In this document: positions 29,370-37,694 of the stretch, in pieces
Layout of the letters: each line of letters opens with the position of its first letter
How positions within the stretch are numbered: the stretch's first letter is position 1
Assembly: GCF_013450295.1 (NCBI RefSeq)
Contig: NZ_SKBR01000001.1
Location: forward strand, 1,562,501 to 1,626,500
Reading direction: 5' to 3'
DNA: 64,000 bases
Origin: Streptomyces sp. AJS327
Lineage (GTDB): Bacteria; Actinomycetota; Actinomycetes; Streptomycetales; Streptomycetaceae
Made by a program: the position numbers and the translations under genes
The notes under the pieces: generated by a model
The model's input: the letters and a program-made list of their open reading frames with translations, nothing else
Databases searched by the model: none
Told to the model about the DNA's origin: nothing

Positions 29370-30512
29370 GTGATTGACGTGAAGGTCGGTATCCCCCGCG
29401 AAGTCAAGAACAACGAGTTCCGGGTGGCCGGAACCCCGGCCGGTGTGCTGGAACTCGTGCGAAGCGGCCACGAGGTGTACGTCGAGCGAGGGGCCGGAGT
29501 GGGTTCCTCCATCCCGGACGAGGAGTACACCGCCGCCGGCGCCACCCTCCTCGGCACGGCCGACGAGGTGTGGGCCACCGCTGACCTGCTGCTGAAGGTC
29601 AAGGAGCCGGTGCGGGAGGAGTACCACCGCCTCCGTAAGGACCAGACCCTCTTCACCTACCTCCACCTGGCCGCGTCCCGCCCCTGCACGGACGCCCTGC
29701 TGGCGTCGGGCACCACGGCCATCGCCTACGAGACGGTGGAGACCGCCAACCGGGCGCTGCCCCTCCTCGCCCCGATGTCCGAGGTGGCGGGCCGGATCGC
29801 CCCGCAGGTGGGCGCCTACCACCTGATGCGCTGGGGCGAGTCGGGACAGCACGCGGGCGGTCGCGGAGTCCTCCCCGGCGGGGTGCCGGGTGTGCACGCG
29901 GGGCGCGCGGTCGTGATCGGTGGCGGTGTCTCCGGCTGGAACGCCACCCAGATCGCGGTGGGCCTGGGCTTCCACGTGACCCTGCTGGACAAGGACGTCA
30001 ACAAGCTGCGCGAGGCCGACCGGATCTTCGGCAGTACGGTGCGGACCGTCGCCTCCAACGCCTACGAACTGGAACGCGCCGTGCTGGAGGCCGACCTGGT
30101 GATCGGCGCGGTGCTGATCCCGGGCGCCAGGGCGCCCAAGCTGGTGACCAACGAGCTGGTATCCCGGATGAAGCCGGGAAGCGTCCTTGTCGACATCGCG
30201 ATCGACCAGGGCGGCTGCTTCGAGGACTCCCGGCCCACCACGCACGCGGACCCCACCTTCCCGGTGCACGACTCGATCTTCTACTGCGTCGCCAACATGC
30301 CAGGGGCGGTACCCAACACCTCCACCTACGCCCTGACCAACGCCACGCTCCCGTACATCCTGGAGGTCGCCAACCACGGCTGGCGCGAGGCGCTGCGCCG
30401 GGATCCGGCGCTGGCTCTCGGTCTCAACACCCATGACGGCGAGGTGGTGTACGGCCCTGTCGCGGAGGCGCACGAGCTGCCGGTCCGCGAACTCGGCACC
30501 CTGCTCGGCTGA
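29370..30512 (+). CDS. ald: Alanine dehydrogenase
   Basis: A 380-residue NAD-dependent L-alanine dehydrogenase (alanine + NAD to pyruvate + ammonia + NADH). The N-terminal domain has [26 protein letters not shown] with the substrate lysine and TYLHLAAS with the catalytic His; the NAD-binding domain has [16 protein letters not shown] and the active-site Asp is in [19 protein letters not shown]. The family motif VA(I/L)TPAGV here reads VAGTPAGV, a Gly at a usually hydrophobic site. GTG 29370 gives MIDVKVG; GTG 29379 is an alternative with better spacing to AAGGA. Likely controlled by the 200-base leader region and an Lrp-type regulator, which is inference. Confidence 0.95.
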   Translation: MIDVKVGIPREVKNNEFRVAGTPAGVLELVRSGHEVYVERGAGVGSSIPDEEYTAAGATLLGTADEVWATADLLLKVKEPVREEYHRLRKDQTLFTYLHLAASRPCTDALLASGTTAIAYETVETANRALPLLAPMSEVAGRIAPQVGAYHLMRWGESGQHAGGRGVLPGGVPGVHAGRAVVIGGGVSGWNATQIAVGLGFHVTLLDKDVNKLREADRIFGSTVRTVASNAYELERAVLEADLVIGAVLIPGARAPKLVTNELVSRMKPGSVLVDIAIDQGGCFEDSRPTTHADPTFPVHDSIFYCVANMPGAVPNTSTYALTNATLPYILEVANHGWREALRRDPALALGLNTHDGEVVYGPVAEAHELPVRELGTLLG

Positions 30513-30601
30513 TCCGCGGTCGCCCGCCGCACGCGTTGCCCCCGCCGAGGGCGCGCCTCTGCCAAGGGCGGTTCGCGCACGGTCAGTTCGTCGCCGTTAC
30601 G

Positions 30602-30641
30602 CGGCCCGTCCGGTGCGCCGACCCGCGCGCCGGACGGGCCG
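30602..30641 (+). terminator. Hairpin terminator after ald
   Basis: A 15-bp stem (30602-30616 with 30627-30641, one wobble) with a 10-base loop follows the ald stop by 90 bases. No T-run follows it. Confidence 0.7.
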
Positions 30642-30728
30642 CCGCGCCCCGTCGTGGGGGGCGCGCCGCCCCGCGCTCCGAGTGCCCCAAAGACTCGCGG
30701 GGCGACACCTTTTGGGGGTGGACAGCCC

Positions 30729-30755
30729 CAACATCACGTTTGTCACGGGGGGTTG
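30729..30755 (+). repeat. Direct repeat copy 1 upstream of parA
   Basis: A 27-base element sharing the pattern CAAC-TCACGT-T--CACGGGGG-TTG with a second copy 471 bases downstream in the same orientation. It overlaps the start of a small GGGGG/CCCCC hairpin. Confidence 0.6.
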
Positions 30756-31199
30756 ACCCCCTCTCCGCGTCCCGGTGGTCAACTCCCTCACCGTGCCGCC
30801 CACTCCCCAGCGTCCTCGCTCCACCCGACGGGACGTCGGTGCCGCGCGCATGCCCCGGGGTCCGCTCGCCTCTCCGCTCGCGGGTCCGCTCCGGGGTGGC
30901 CGTCCGGTGACGGTGTCCCGTCGAGACTCCCGCGAACTCCCGTCCGTCCGGCCGCCGTTCACCTTCGTATCTGTTTCCGGTTCGGGGCGGAACGCGGGTA
31001 AGTCCCCGCGTTCCGGGGGCGGGTGGCCGCGCGACGGTGAGCGGGGAGAACGCGCGGTCGGATTCGGTGGCGAGGCCGCCGGGTGGGGCGGGTGAGACGG
31101 CCCGGCGCGCGTCCACGGCGGATCGCCGAACGGGGAAGAGTCGGGCGTGGTGGGGCGGGTGGGGATGCGCGCCGGGGAACGGGGTACGGGGAACGTCAG

Positions 31200-31226
31200 C
31201 AACGTCACGTATCCCACGGGGGTTTG
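31200..31226 (+). repeat. Direct repeat copy 2 upstream of parA
   Basis: The second copy of the element, with about 21 of 27 bases identical to copy 1, about 270 bases before the parA start. Its core reads AACGTCACGTATCCCACGG. Confidence 0.6.
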
Positions 31227-31492
31227 GGCACCGACCGTGTGGGCGGCGCCACTTCAACCCTCCGTGACGTGTCGCGAACATGGTGTTCCGACCGTTTTGC
31301 TCCGCCATAACGTCGGTGTGATGGCGCTGAGCGGTCTTGACACGGGGGCGCCTGGTTGCCGACACATCGCGCCGTCTCCGGTGGATTGTGTTGCTGCGAA
31401 CCGCCGACACGCCATAGAGTCACCAACCGTCGGCATGGTGCCACGCTGACCTGTTTAGAAGTTTCCTGGTCGCCAAGGAGGTAGGACGACTT

Positions 31493-32695
31493 GTGAATGA
31501 GTCGACATTTTCTCCCGGGGGTGGTCATCCAGGAGCGCCTGTGCGAGGGCACCAGCCCTCGGGGCCCGAGGCTGTCGGCTCCTTCGGCGTCCACGCCTAT
31601 CCTCAGCAGTCCACCCGACACCCGAGCACGACAGCCCACCAGAGCATGGACGGCCACTACGTGAACGCCATGGCCGGCGACGGCGCGAACGGTCAGTCCG
31701 CCGAGCGAATCGCCGACTACAGCCACCCAGAGAACATCGATCCTGCCTACGGCGAGCTGCCCGAGGGGCACTTCTACGACCCCGACGCGGAGTACGAGCC
31801 CGATCCGGAGTACGCCGCGACGCTCGCGCCGGACGCCGCCCGCCAGCGCCGCGAGCGCATCGGGCCCACCGGCCGCCCGCTGCCGTACTTCCCGATCCCC
31901 GGCCCCGTCTCCGAACACGGGCCCGCGAAGATCATCGCTATGTGCAACCAGAAGGGCGGGGTCGGCAAGACCACCTCGACGATCAACCTCGGTGCCGCGC
32001 TCGCGGAGTACGGACGCCGGGTACTGCTCGTCGACTTCGACCCGCAGGGCGCGCTCTCCGTCGGTCTCGGCGTGAACCCCATGGAGCTGGACCTCACGGT
32101 CTACAACCTGCTCATGGAGCGCGGACTCGCCCCGGACGAGGTGCTGTTGAAGACCGCGGTGGCCGGCATGGACCTGCTGCCCAGCAACATCGACCTGTCC
32201 GCCGCCGAGGTGCAACTCGTCAGCGAGGTCGCCCGGGAGTCCACGCTCCAGCGCGCGCTCCAGCCGTTGCTGAACGACTACGACTTCATCGTCATCGACT
32301 GCCAGCCCTCGCTCGGCCTGCTCACGGTGAACGCCCTCACCGCCGCACACAAGGTGATCGTGCCGCTGGAGTGCGAGTTCTTCGCGCTGCGTGGGGTCGC
32401 GCTGCTCACCGAGACGATCGAGAAGGTGCAGGAGCGGCTCAACCCGGAGCTGGAGCTCGACGGCATCCTCGCGACGATGTACGACTCCCGGACCGTGCAC
32501 AGCCGGGAGGTGCTGGCGCGGGTCGTCGAGGCATTCGACAACAACGTTTACCACACGGTGATCGGCCGAACCGTCCGCTTCCCGGAGACCACGGTCGCCG
32601 GTGAGCCGATCACGACGTACGCCTCCAACTCCGTTGGCGCCGCCGCCTATCGCCAACTCGCCAGGGAGGTGCTCGCCCGGTGCCACGCCGAGTGA
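31493..32695 (+). CDS. ParA/Soj family ATPase, chromosome-segregation type
   Basis: A 400-residue ParA-family P-loop ATPase. Residues 1-145 are a variable extension rich in His, Pro and Gly. The ATPase then has the deviant Walker A NQKGGVGKTTSTINLGAAL near residue 152, A' motif VDFDPQGALSVGLG and Walker B FIVIDCQPSLGLL, ending with ITTYASNSVGAAAYRQLA. It is the ParA that sits upstream of scpA in actinobacteria, distinct from the oriC parAB pair. GTG start with AAGGAGGT ten bases upstream. The next gene starts 16 bases before its stop. It probably forms a nucleotide-dependent dimer on DNA with that neighbour as partner, an inference. Confidence 0.93.
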   Translation: MNESTFSPGGGHPGAPVRGHQPSGPEAVGSFGVHAYPQQSTRHPSTTAHQSMDGHYVNAMAGDGANGQSAERIADYSHPENIDPAYGELPEGHFYDPDAEYEPDPEYAATLAPDAARQRRERIGPTGRPLPYFPIPGPVSEHGPAKIIAMCNQKGGVGKTTSTINLGAALAEYGRRVLLVDFDPQGALSVGLGVNPMELDLTVYNLLMERGLAPDEVLLKTAVAGMDLLPSNIDLSAAEVQLVSEVARESTLQRALQPLLNDYDFIVIDCQPSLGLLTVNALTAAHKVIVPLECEFFALRGVALLTETIEKVQERLNPELELDGILATMYDSRTVHSREVLARVVEAFDNNVYHTVIGRTVRFPETTVAGEPITTYASNSVGAAAYRQLAREVLARCHAE

Positions 32696-33333
32696 GTCTC
32701 CCGGCAGCCGACGAACTGTTCCGTACGACCGGGGGATCCTCCGTGCAGCCCTCGGGGATCCAGCAGAACCAGGCCAACGGCGAGGCGTCCGCCTCGGTAC
32801 CTCCGCCCGCGCGGTCTCCCGAGACCGGTGGGGACCCCGGCACCGCGCGGGACTCCGCGGACGGCGGTGAGCCGCGCGCCGGTGGACACGCCCCGGAGGA
32901 CGACGAGTTCCCCGCCGCCCGCCCCGACACGGCGGGCGGCCCGGAGACGGCCGAGCCCGCCGAGCACCCCGCCCCCGCCCGCCGGGGACGGATCGCGGCG
33001 GAGCAGGCGACCGGCGGGCGCCGCTCCCCGTCCGCACAGCCGGGCGCCCGCGCGCAGGCCAAGAGCCGCCAGGGCGGGGGCGACTCGCCCCGTGCCCGGC
33101 GCGCCACGCAGCGACGCCCCAGCGGCCGCGAACGGCACGACGAGAAGATCACCGTCTACGTCTCCGCCGAGGAGCTGATGGATCTGGAGCACGCGCGGCT
33201 CGTGCTCCGCGGCGAGCACGGACTCGCCGTCGACCGGGGCCGTATCGTCCGCGAGGCGGTCGCCGTGGTCCTCGCTGACCTGGAGTCGCGTGGCGAAGCG
33301 AGCATCCTGGTGCGGCGGTTGCGCGGGCGCTGA
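32680..33333 (+). CDS. Ribbon-helix-helix-like partner of ParA (unknown)
   Basis: A 217-residue protein with a conserved-looking start (MPRRVSLPAADELFRTTG), a disordered, charged middle (residues 20-150, ending basic: RARRATQRRPSGRERH), and a C-terminal domain at 156-205. That domain has a strand (KITVYV) followed by two helices (SAEELMDLEHARLVL and RGRIVREAVAVVLADLE), the layout of ribbon-helix-helix DNA-binding proteins such as ParG or CopG. GTG overlaps the parA end by 16 bases, so the pair is translationally coupled. Role as ParA partner, in place of a ParB, is inference from order and fold. It has no enzymatic motifs. Confidence 0.75.
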   Translation: MPRRVSLPAADELFRTTGGSSVQPSGIQQNQANGEASASVPPPARSPETGGDPGTARDSADGGEPRAGGHAPEDDEFPAARPDTAGGPETAEPAEHPAPARRGRIAAEQATGGRRSPSAQPGARAQAKSRQGGGDSPRARRATQRRPSGRERHDEKITVYVSAEELMDLEHARLVLRGEHGLAVDRGRIVREAVAVVLADLESRGEASILVRRLRGR

Positions 33334-33399
33334 CGCCCGGCGCCGCCCGTCGAGGTGCCCTCCGGGGTCCGGCGGGGGGATGCCAGTACGCTTCCGGCG

Positions 33400-34602
33400 A
33401 TGCCCACTCCTGACGACAGCGTTCCCGCACCGCGCCGGTCCCCGCGCCGCCCCCTCGGCCAGGGCCCGGGCGACGCGAGTACGCCGTGGTCCGCCGGGAG
33501 CCGGGAGCGGCCCCCCGGTGAACTCCCCGAGTCCGGCGGCCCCCGGGCCACCGCGTCCACGGAGCCGACGCGGCGCACGGAGCCCGTCGAACACCCCGAA
33601 CCCACGGCTCCGGAGGGGCTGGCGGAACCGCCGGGGGAGGGAGCGGCACCGGACGGGGAGCCCGTCCAGCCGCACACCCCGGAACCCGTGCCGTCGGCCG
33701 GGGCCGGGGAGCCCAAGCCCACGGCGCCCGTCGAACCCCCCGGGCCCACGGCGCCGGACGGCCCGGCGGAACCGCCGGGGGAGGAGCCGGAGCGGGACGG
33801 GCGGTTCACCGTCGTCCTGGACAATTTCGAGGGCCCCTTCGACCTGCTGCTCCAACTGATCTCGCGGCACAAACTGGACGTCACGGAGGTGGCGCTCTCC
33901 CGGGTCACGGACGAGTTCATGGCGCACATCCGCGCCATAGGCCCGGAGTGGGACCTCGACCAGACCACCGAGTTCCTGGTCGTCGCCGCCACGCTGCTGG
34001 ACCTCAAGGCGGCCCGGCTGCTGCCCGCCGCCGAGGTGGAGGACGAGGCCGACCTGGCCCTGCTGGAGGCGCGCGACCTGCTGTTCGCCCGGCTCCTCCA
34101 GTACCGCGCGTACAAGCGGGTCGCCGAGATCTTCGCGGGGCGGCTGGCGGACGAGGCGCGGCGCTGGCCGCGTACGGTCGGGCTCGAACCGCACCACGCC
34201 GAGCTGCTGCCCGAGGTGGCGCTGCGCATCGGCCCCGAGGGCTTCGCCCGGCTCGCGGTCAAGGCGATGCGGCCACGGGCGAAGCCCCAGGTGTACGTCG
34301 AGCACATCCACGCGCCGCTGGTGAGCGTGCGCGAGCAGGCCGAGGTGGTGGTGGCCCGGCTGCGGGAGCGCGGCCGGGCCACCTTCGGCGAGCTGACCGA
34401 GGGCGCCCCGGACACCCTCACCGTGGTGGCGCGGTTCCTCGCGCTGCTGGAGCTGTACCGGGAGCGGGCCGTCGAGCTGGACCAGGACGAGGCCCTCGGC
34501 GAGCTGACCGTCCGGTGGTGCGGTGCGGCGGACGCCGCCCCGCTCGTCACCGACGAGTTCGACCGCCCGCCCGAGCCGGAGGAGGAGAGGAAGCGGACAT
34601 GA
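33400..34602 (+). CDS. scpA: Segregation and condensation protein A (kleisin)
   Basis: A 400-residue ScpA, the kleisin subunit linking SMC heads in the bacterial condensin. The ScpA domain begins near residue 136 (FTVVLDNFEGPFDLLLQLISRHKLDVTEVALSRV) and ends with the C-terminal winged helix (RGRATFGELTEGAPDTLTVVARFLALLELYR). The first 135 residues are a Pro/Glu-rich disordered extension not present in the Bacillus protein. ATG 33400 is the plausible start but has no strong ribosome binding site. Its stop overlaps scpB in ATGA. Acts on the nucleoid with SMC, ScpB and probably ParA. Confidence 0.93.
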   Translation: MPTPDDSVPAPRRSPRRPLGQGPGDASTPWSAGSRERPPGELPESGGPRATASTEPTRRTEPVEHPEPTAPEGLAEPPGEGAAPDGEPVQPHTPEPVPSAGAGEPKPTAPVEPPGPTAPDGPAEPPGEEPERDGRFTVVLDNFEGPFDLLLQLISRHKLDVTEVALSRVTDEFMAHIRAIGPEWDLDQTTEFLVVAATLLDLKAARLLPAAEVEDEADLALLEARDLLFARLLQYRAYKRVAEIFAGRLADEARRWPRTVGLEPHHAELLPEVALRIGPEGFARLAVKAMRPRAKPQVYVEHIHAPLVSVREQAEVVVARLRERGRATFGELTEGAPDTLTVVARFLALLELYRERAVELDQDEALGELTVRWCGAADAAPLVTDEFDRPPEPEEERKRT

Positions 34603-35615
34603 CCGAGGAGACCGACCGGGCGGGGGAGACCTCCCGGACCGAGGGCACCGCCCGCCTGATCGCCAGCCCCCGTACGGAGCCCACCCCCACCGGAACCACC
34701 GCCCCCACCGAGCCCGCCGGTTCCGTCACCCCCACCGATCCCGTCACCCCGGTCGATCCCGCCGGTCCCGTCGCGGCCACCGAGGGGCCGGAGGCGGCGC
34801 CGCCGGAGGAAGGCCCGGGCGGCACGGACGCCGCCCGCCCCGAACCCGCGCCCGACGCGGAGGCCGCGCGGCGGGCTGCGGGACACGACGCCGGGTCCGC
34901 CGAGTACGACGTGGGCCCCGCCGCGGACGCCGAGGGCGTGCTGCCGCCTGGCGCGGTCCCGTCCCCCGCCCCGCCGCCGGACGACTCCGGCGCCGCCGGA
35001 CTGGAGCTGAAGCCCGCGCTGGAGGCGGTGCTGATGGTCGTGGACGAGCCCGCCACCGTCGAGCGGCTGGCGAAGGTGCTGGGCCGCCGCCCGCGCGAGG
35101 TCGCGGACGCGGTGCGGGAGCTGGCCGACGAGTACGCCGAGCAGGGTCGCGGCTTCGAGCTGCGACTGGTCGCCGGCGGGTGGCGCTACTACACCCGGCC
35201 CGCGTACGCGGCGGCCGTGGAGAGCTTCGTACTGGACGGGCAGCAGGCGCGGCTCACCCAGGCGGCGCTGGAGACGCTGGCCGTGGTCGCCTACCGGCAG
35301 CCGGTCAGCCGCTCCCGGGTCTCCGCGGTGCGTGGCGTGAACTGTGACGGCGTGATGCGGACCCTCCTCCAGCGGGGCTTGCTGGAGGAGGCGGGCACGG
35401 AACCGGAGACAGGTGCGATCCTGTACCGGACGACGCACTACTTCCTGGAGCGGATGGGCCTGCGCGGCCTGGACGAGCTACCGGAGCTGGCCCCCTTCCT
35501 GCCGGAAGCCGAGGCCGTCGAGGGGGACTCCCAGGAGGGTGTGCCGTCGTTCGACGTAGACGACCACAGCGGCGACGACCCCGATCGCTCCGACCACTCC
35601 CAGACGGATCACTGA
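34599..35615 (+). CDS. scpB: Segregation and condensation protein B
   Basis: A 338-residue ScpB, the kleisin-binding tandem winged-helix subunit of SMC condensin. The conserved part starts near residue 136 (LELKPALEAVLMVVDEPATVERLAKVLG) and continues through TQAALETLAVVAYRQPVSRSRVSAVRGVNCDGVMRTLLQRGLLEEAG and ILYRTTHYFLERMGL. As with ScpA, a 130-residue acidic, Thr/Pro-rich N-terminal extension precedes it. A GGAGGAGAGGA box lies before ATG 34599, inside the end of scpA. Its TGA overlaps the rluB start. Confidence 0.94.
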   Translation: MTEETDRAGETSRTEGTARLIASPRTEPTPTGTTAPTEPAGSVTPTDPVTPVDPAGPVAATEGPEAAPPEEGPGGTDAARPEPAPDAEAARRAAGHDAGSAEYDVGPAADAEGVLPPGAVPSPAPPPDDSGAAGLELKPALEAVLMVVDEPATVERLAKVLGRRPREVADAVRELADEYAEQGRGFELRLVAGGWRYYTRPAYAAAVESFVLDGQQARLTQAALETLAVVAYRQPVSRSRVSAVRGVNCDGVMRTLLQRGLLEEAGTEPETGAILYRTTHYFLERMGLRGLDELPELAPFLPEAEAVEGDSQEGVPSFDVDDHSGDDPDRSDHSQTDH

Positions 35616-36874
35616 TGCGAAGCAGCGGCAAGAACACCGGCGGCAACCGGAACAACCGGAGCGCGGGCGACAGGCGCGACCGGCAGCGGCGTGACGGGCG
35701 CCCACGCCCGGAGGAGCGCCGCTACGACCAGGGCGGCTCCGAGGGCCGCGGCGGGCGCGGTGGCTCCGGGGGCGACACCGGCCGTCGGGGCGGCGGCCCG
35801 GCGCAGAGCTCCGGCGCGTCCGGCCGGTCCGGCGGCCCCAGCAGGTCCGGTGGCCCGGGCAAGCCCGGCGGTTCCGGTAAGCCCGGCGGTTCCGGCAAGT
35901 CCGGCGGCCCCGGCAAGTCCGGTGGTCCGGGTAAGTCCGGTACGGCGGCGGGCCGGGGCGGCGCGCGGAACTCCCCGAAGAGCACCCTGCGCAACTCCAC
36001 GCGGAACGTCACCAAGAGCGGTGCGCCCAAGGCCCGGGCCAAGAACGCCTCGGCCCCCGCCCGCCCCCGCGAGTACGACGCGAAGATCGAGGAGCGTAAC
36101 CGCGCCCGGCACAGCGAGCGGCGGGCGGCCCCGCCCAAGACCTTCGGCGAGCAGGAGGGCGAGCGGCTCCAGAAGGTGCTGGCCCGGGCCGGGATGGGCT
36201 CCCGCCGGGCCTGCGAGGAGCTGGTCGAGCAGGGCAGGGTCGAGGTCAACGGCACCGTCGTGCGGGAGCAGGGCCTGCGGGTGGACGCCGCGCGGGACGA
36301 GCTGAAGGTCGACGGGCTGACCGTCGCCGCCCAGTCCTTCGTGTTCTTCGCGCTCAACAAGCCGGCCGGTGTCGTGGCCTCGATGGAGGACCCGGACGGC
36401 CGCCAGTGCCTCGGCGACTACGTCCAGAACCGGGAGACCCGGCTCTTCCACGTGGGCCGTCTCGACACCGAGACCGAGGGCCTGATCCTGCTGACCAACC
36501 ACGGGGAGCTGGCGCACCGGCTCACCCACCCGCGGTACGGGGTGCGGAAGACCTACCTGGCGGCGATCCAGGGGCCGCTCCCGCGCGACCTCGGCAAGCG
36601 GCTCAAGTCCGGCATCGAGCTGGAGGACGGCTTCGCCCGCGCCGACCACTTCAAGATCGTCGAGAACACCGGCAAGAACTACCTGGTCGAGGTCTCGCTG
36701 CACGAGGGCCGCAAGCACATCGTGCGGCGGATGCTCGCGGAGGCCGGGTTCCCGGTGGAGAAGCTGGTGCGGGTCCGTTTCGGGCCGATCGCGCTGGGCG
36801 ACCAGAAGTCGGGCTGGCTGCGGCGGATGACCAACACCGAGGTCGGCATGCTGATGAACGAGGTCGGGCTGTAA
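35615..36874 (+). CDS. rluB: 23S rRNA pseudouridine synthase, RluB family, with basic repeat tail
   Basis: A 419-residue enzyme. The first 175 residues are basic and low complexity: Arg/Gly-rich then GKPGG/GKSGG repeats coded by a tandem DNA repeat near 35845-35940. An S4 RNA-binding domain follows (GERLQKVLARAGMGSRRACEEL, residues 182-245), then the RsuA/RluB/E/F catalytic domain with ALNKPAGVVASM, the GRLDTETEGLILLTN motif (catalytic Asp) and EGRKHIVRRMLAEAGFPV. It isomerises a uridine in 23S rRNA, in E. coli U2605. Its ATG overlaps the scpB stop, so it is the last gene of the parA-scpAB unit. The tail probably binds RNA non-specifically. Confidence 0.93.
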   Translation: MRSSGKNTGGNRNNRSAGDRRDRQRRDGRPRPEERRYDQGGSEGRGGRGGSGGDTGRRGGGPAQSSGASGRSGGPSRSGGPGKPGGSGKPGGSGKSGGPGKSGGPGKSGTAAGRGGARNSPKSTLRNSTRNVTKSGAPKARAKNASAPARPREYDAKIEERNRARHSERRAAPPKTFGEQEGERLQKVLARAGMGSRRACEELVEQGRVEVNGTVVREQGLRVDAARDELKVDGLTVAAQSFVFFALNKPAGVVASMEDPDGRQCLGDYVQNRETRLFHVGRLDTETEGLILLTNHGELAHRLTHPRYGVRKTYLAAIQGPLPRDLGKRLKSGIELEDGFARADHFKIVENTGKNYLVEVSLHEGRKHIVRRMLAEAGFPVEKLVRVRFGPIALGDQKSGWLRRMTNTEVGMLMNEVGL

Positions 36875-36912
36875 CACCGGATCACGCCGCCACCGCCGCC
36901 ACCGCCGTCACC

Positions 36913-36960
36913 ACGCGCCACCGCCGTCCCCGGCACCGACCGGGGACGGCGGTGGCGCGT
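36913..36960. terminator. Strong bidirectional hairpin terminator
   Basis: A perfect 21-bp inverted repeat (36913-36933 with 36940-36960) with a 6-base loop lies between the convergent rluB and response-regulator genes. The CCGCCA-type triplet run just before it is part of the same G/C-rich patch. Confidence 0.9.
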
Positions 36961-37001
36961 CCGGCCGGGCGCCGGGCCCCGGGGGAGTACGGGGTCCGCG
37001 C

Positions 37002-37694
37002 TCAGGGGTCGACGAGGCCGGTGCGGATCGCGTAGCGGGTGAGGTCGAGCCGGTCCCGGAGCCCGAGCTTCTGGAGCATGTTGGCCCGGTGCCGTTCGAC
37101 GGTCTTCGCGCTGATGGAGAGCGTCGCGGCGATCTCCTTGGCCGAGTGACCCTCGGCGATCAGCTTCAGCACCTCCTCCTCGCGCTCGGTCAGGATGCGC
37201 TCGGGCAGACCGTCCCCCCGCCGCGCCTGCTCCAGGTAGGTCCGCACGAGGGTGGTGATCGCGCCGGGGTAGAGGAAGGACTCGCCCCGCATCGTCGCCC
37301 GGCACGCCTCCACCAGATCCCGGTCCGCGACGGACTTCAGGACGTAGCCGGAGGCCCCGGCCTTGAGCGCCTCGAAGAGGTACTGCTCGTTGTCGTACAT
37401 GGTCAGGATCAGGATGCGCAGCCCGGGGTGGGCGCGGGACAGCTCACGGGCCGCCTGGAGACCGGTCATCCGGGGCATCGCCACGTCCAGCACCGCCAGG
37501 TCGACGGGGGTCGTCCGGGCCCGCTCCACGGCCTCCGCCCCGTCTCCCGCCTCCGCGACCACCTCCAGCCCGTCCTCGCCGTCCAGGATCAGCCGGACCC
37601 CGCGGCGCACCAGGGCGTGGTCGTCAGCCAGCAGAATCCGGGTGCGGCGCCCGTCGCGCCCCGTGGCTCCGGCCGTTCCGGCCATCGCGTTCAC
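37002..37694 (-). CDS. NarL/LuxR-family response regulator
   Basis: A 230-residue two-component response regulator. The receiver domain has RILLADDHALVRRG (acidic pair), DLAVLDVAMPRMTG (phosphorylated Asp) and LKAGASGYVLKSV (conserved Lys). The C-terminal LuxR HTH has LTEREEEVLKLIAEGHSAKEIAATLSIS and KTVERHRANMLQKLGL. The GTG start overlaps the kinase stop in GTGA; an ATG three codons later is equally possible. It is encoded directly after a matching histidine kinase, so the two form one signalling pair. Target genes and stimulus are unknown. Confidence 0.94.
   Translation of the reverse strand: MNAMAGTAGATGRDGRRTRILLADDHALVRRGVRLILDGEDGLEVVAEAGDGAEAVERARTTPVDLAVLDVAMPRMTGLQAARELSRAHPGLRILILTMYDNEQYLFEALKAGASGYVLKSVADRDLVEACRATMRGESFLYPGAITTLVRTYLEQARRGDGLPERILTEREEEVLKLIAEGHSAKEIAATLSISAKTVERHRANMLQKLGLRDRLDLTRYAIRTGLVDP

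Larger units (their letters stand above)
30642..31492. other. Long gene-free region upstream of parA
   Basis: About 850 bases without a credible gene. It holds two copies of a ~27-bp direct repeat (separate entries) and a GGGGG-TTGA-CCCCC hairpin at 30748-30761. The last 250 bases before parA are AT-richer and probably contain the parA promoter. Frames here have unlikely composition. Confidence 0.6.

Noticed and set aside
30597..31217. A 206-codon minus-strand frame that contains both direct repeats
   Set aside because: Mostly Pro/Arg/Gly with no recognisable motif; the repeats are more easily read as DNA elements than coding repeats.
30513..31492. parS sites (GTTTCACGTGAAAC) near parA
   Set aside because: None found; this parA is not the oriC-type with parS, so their absence is expected.
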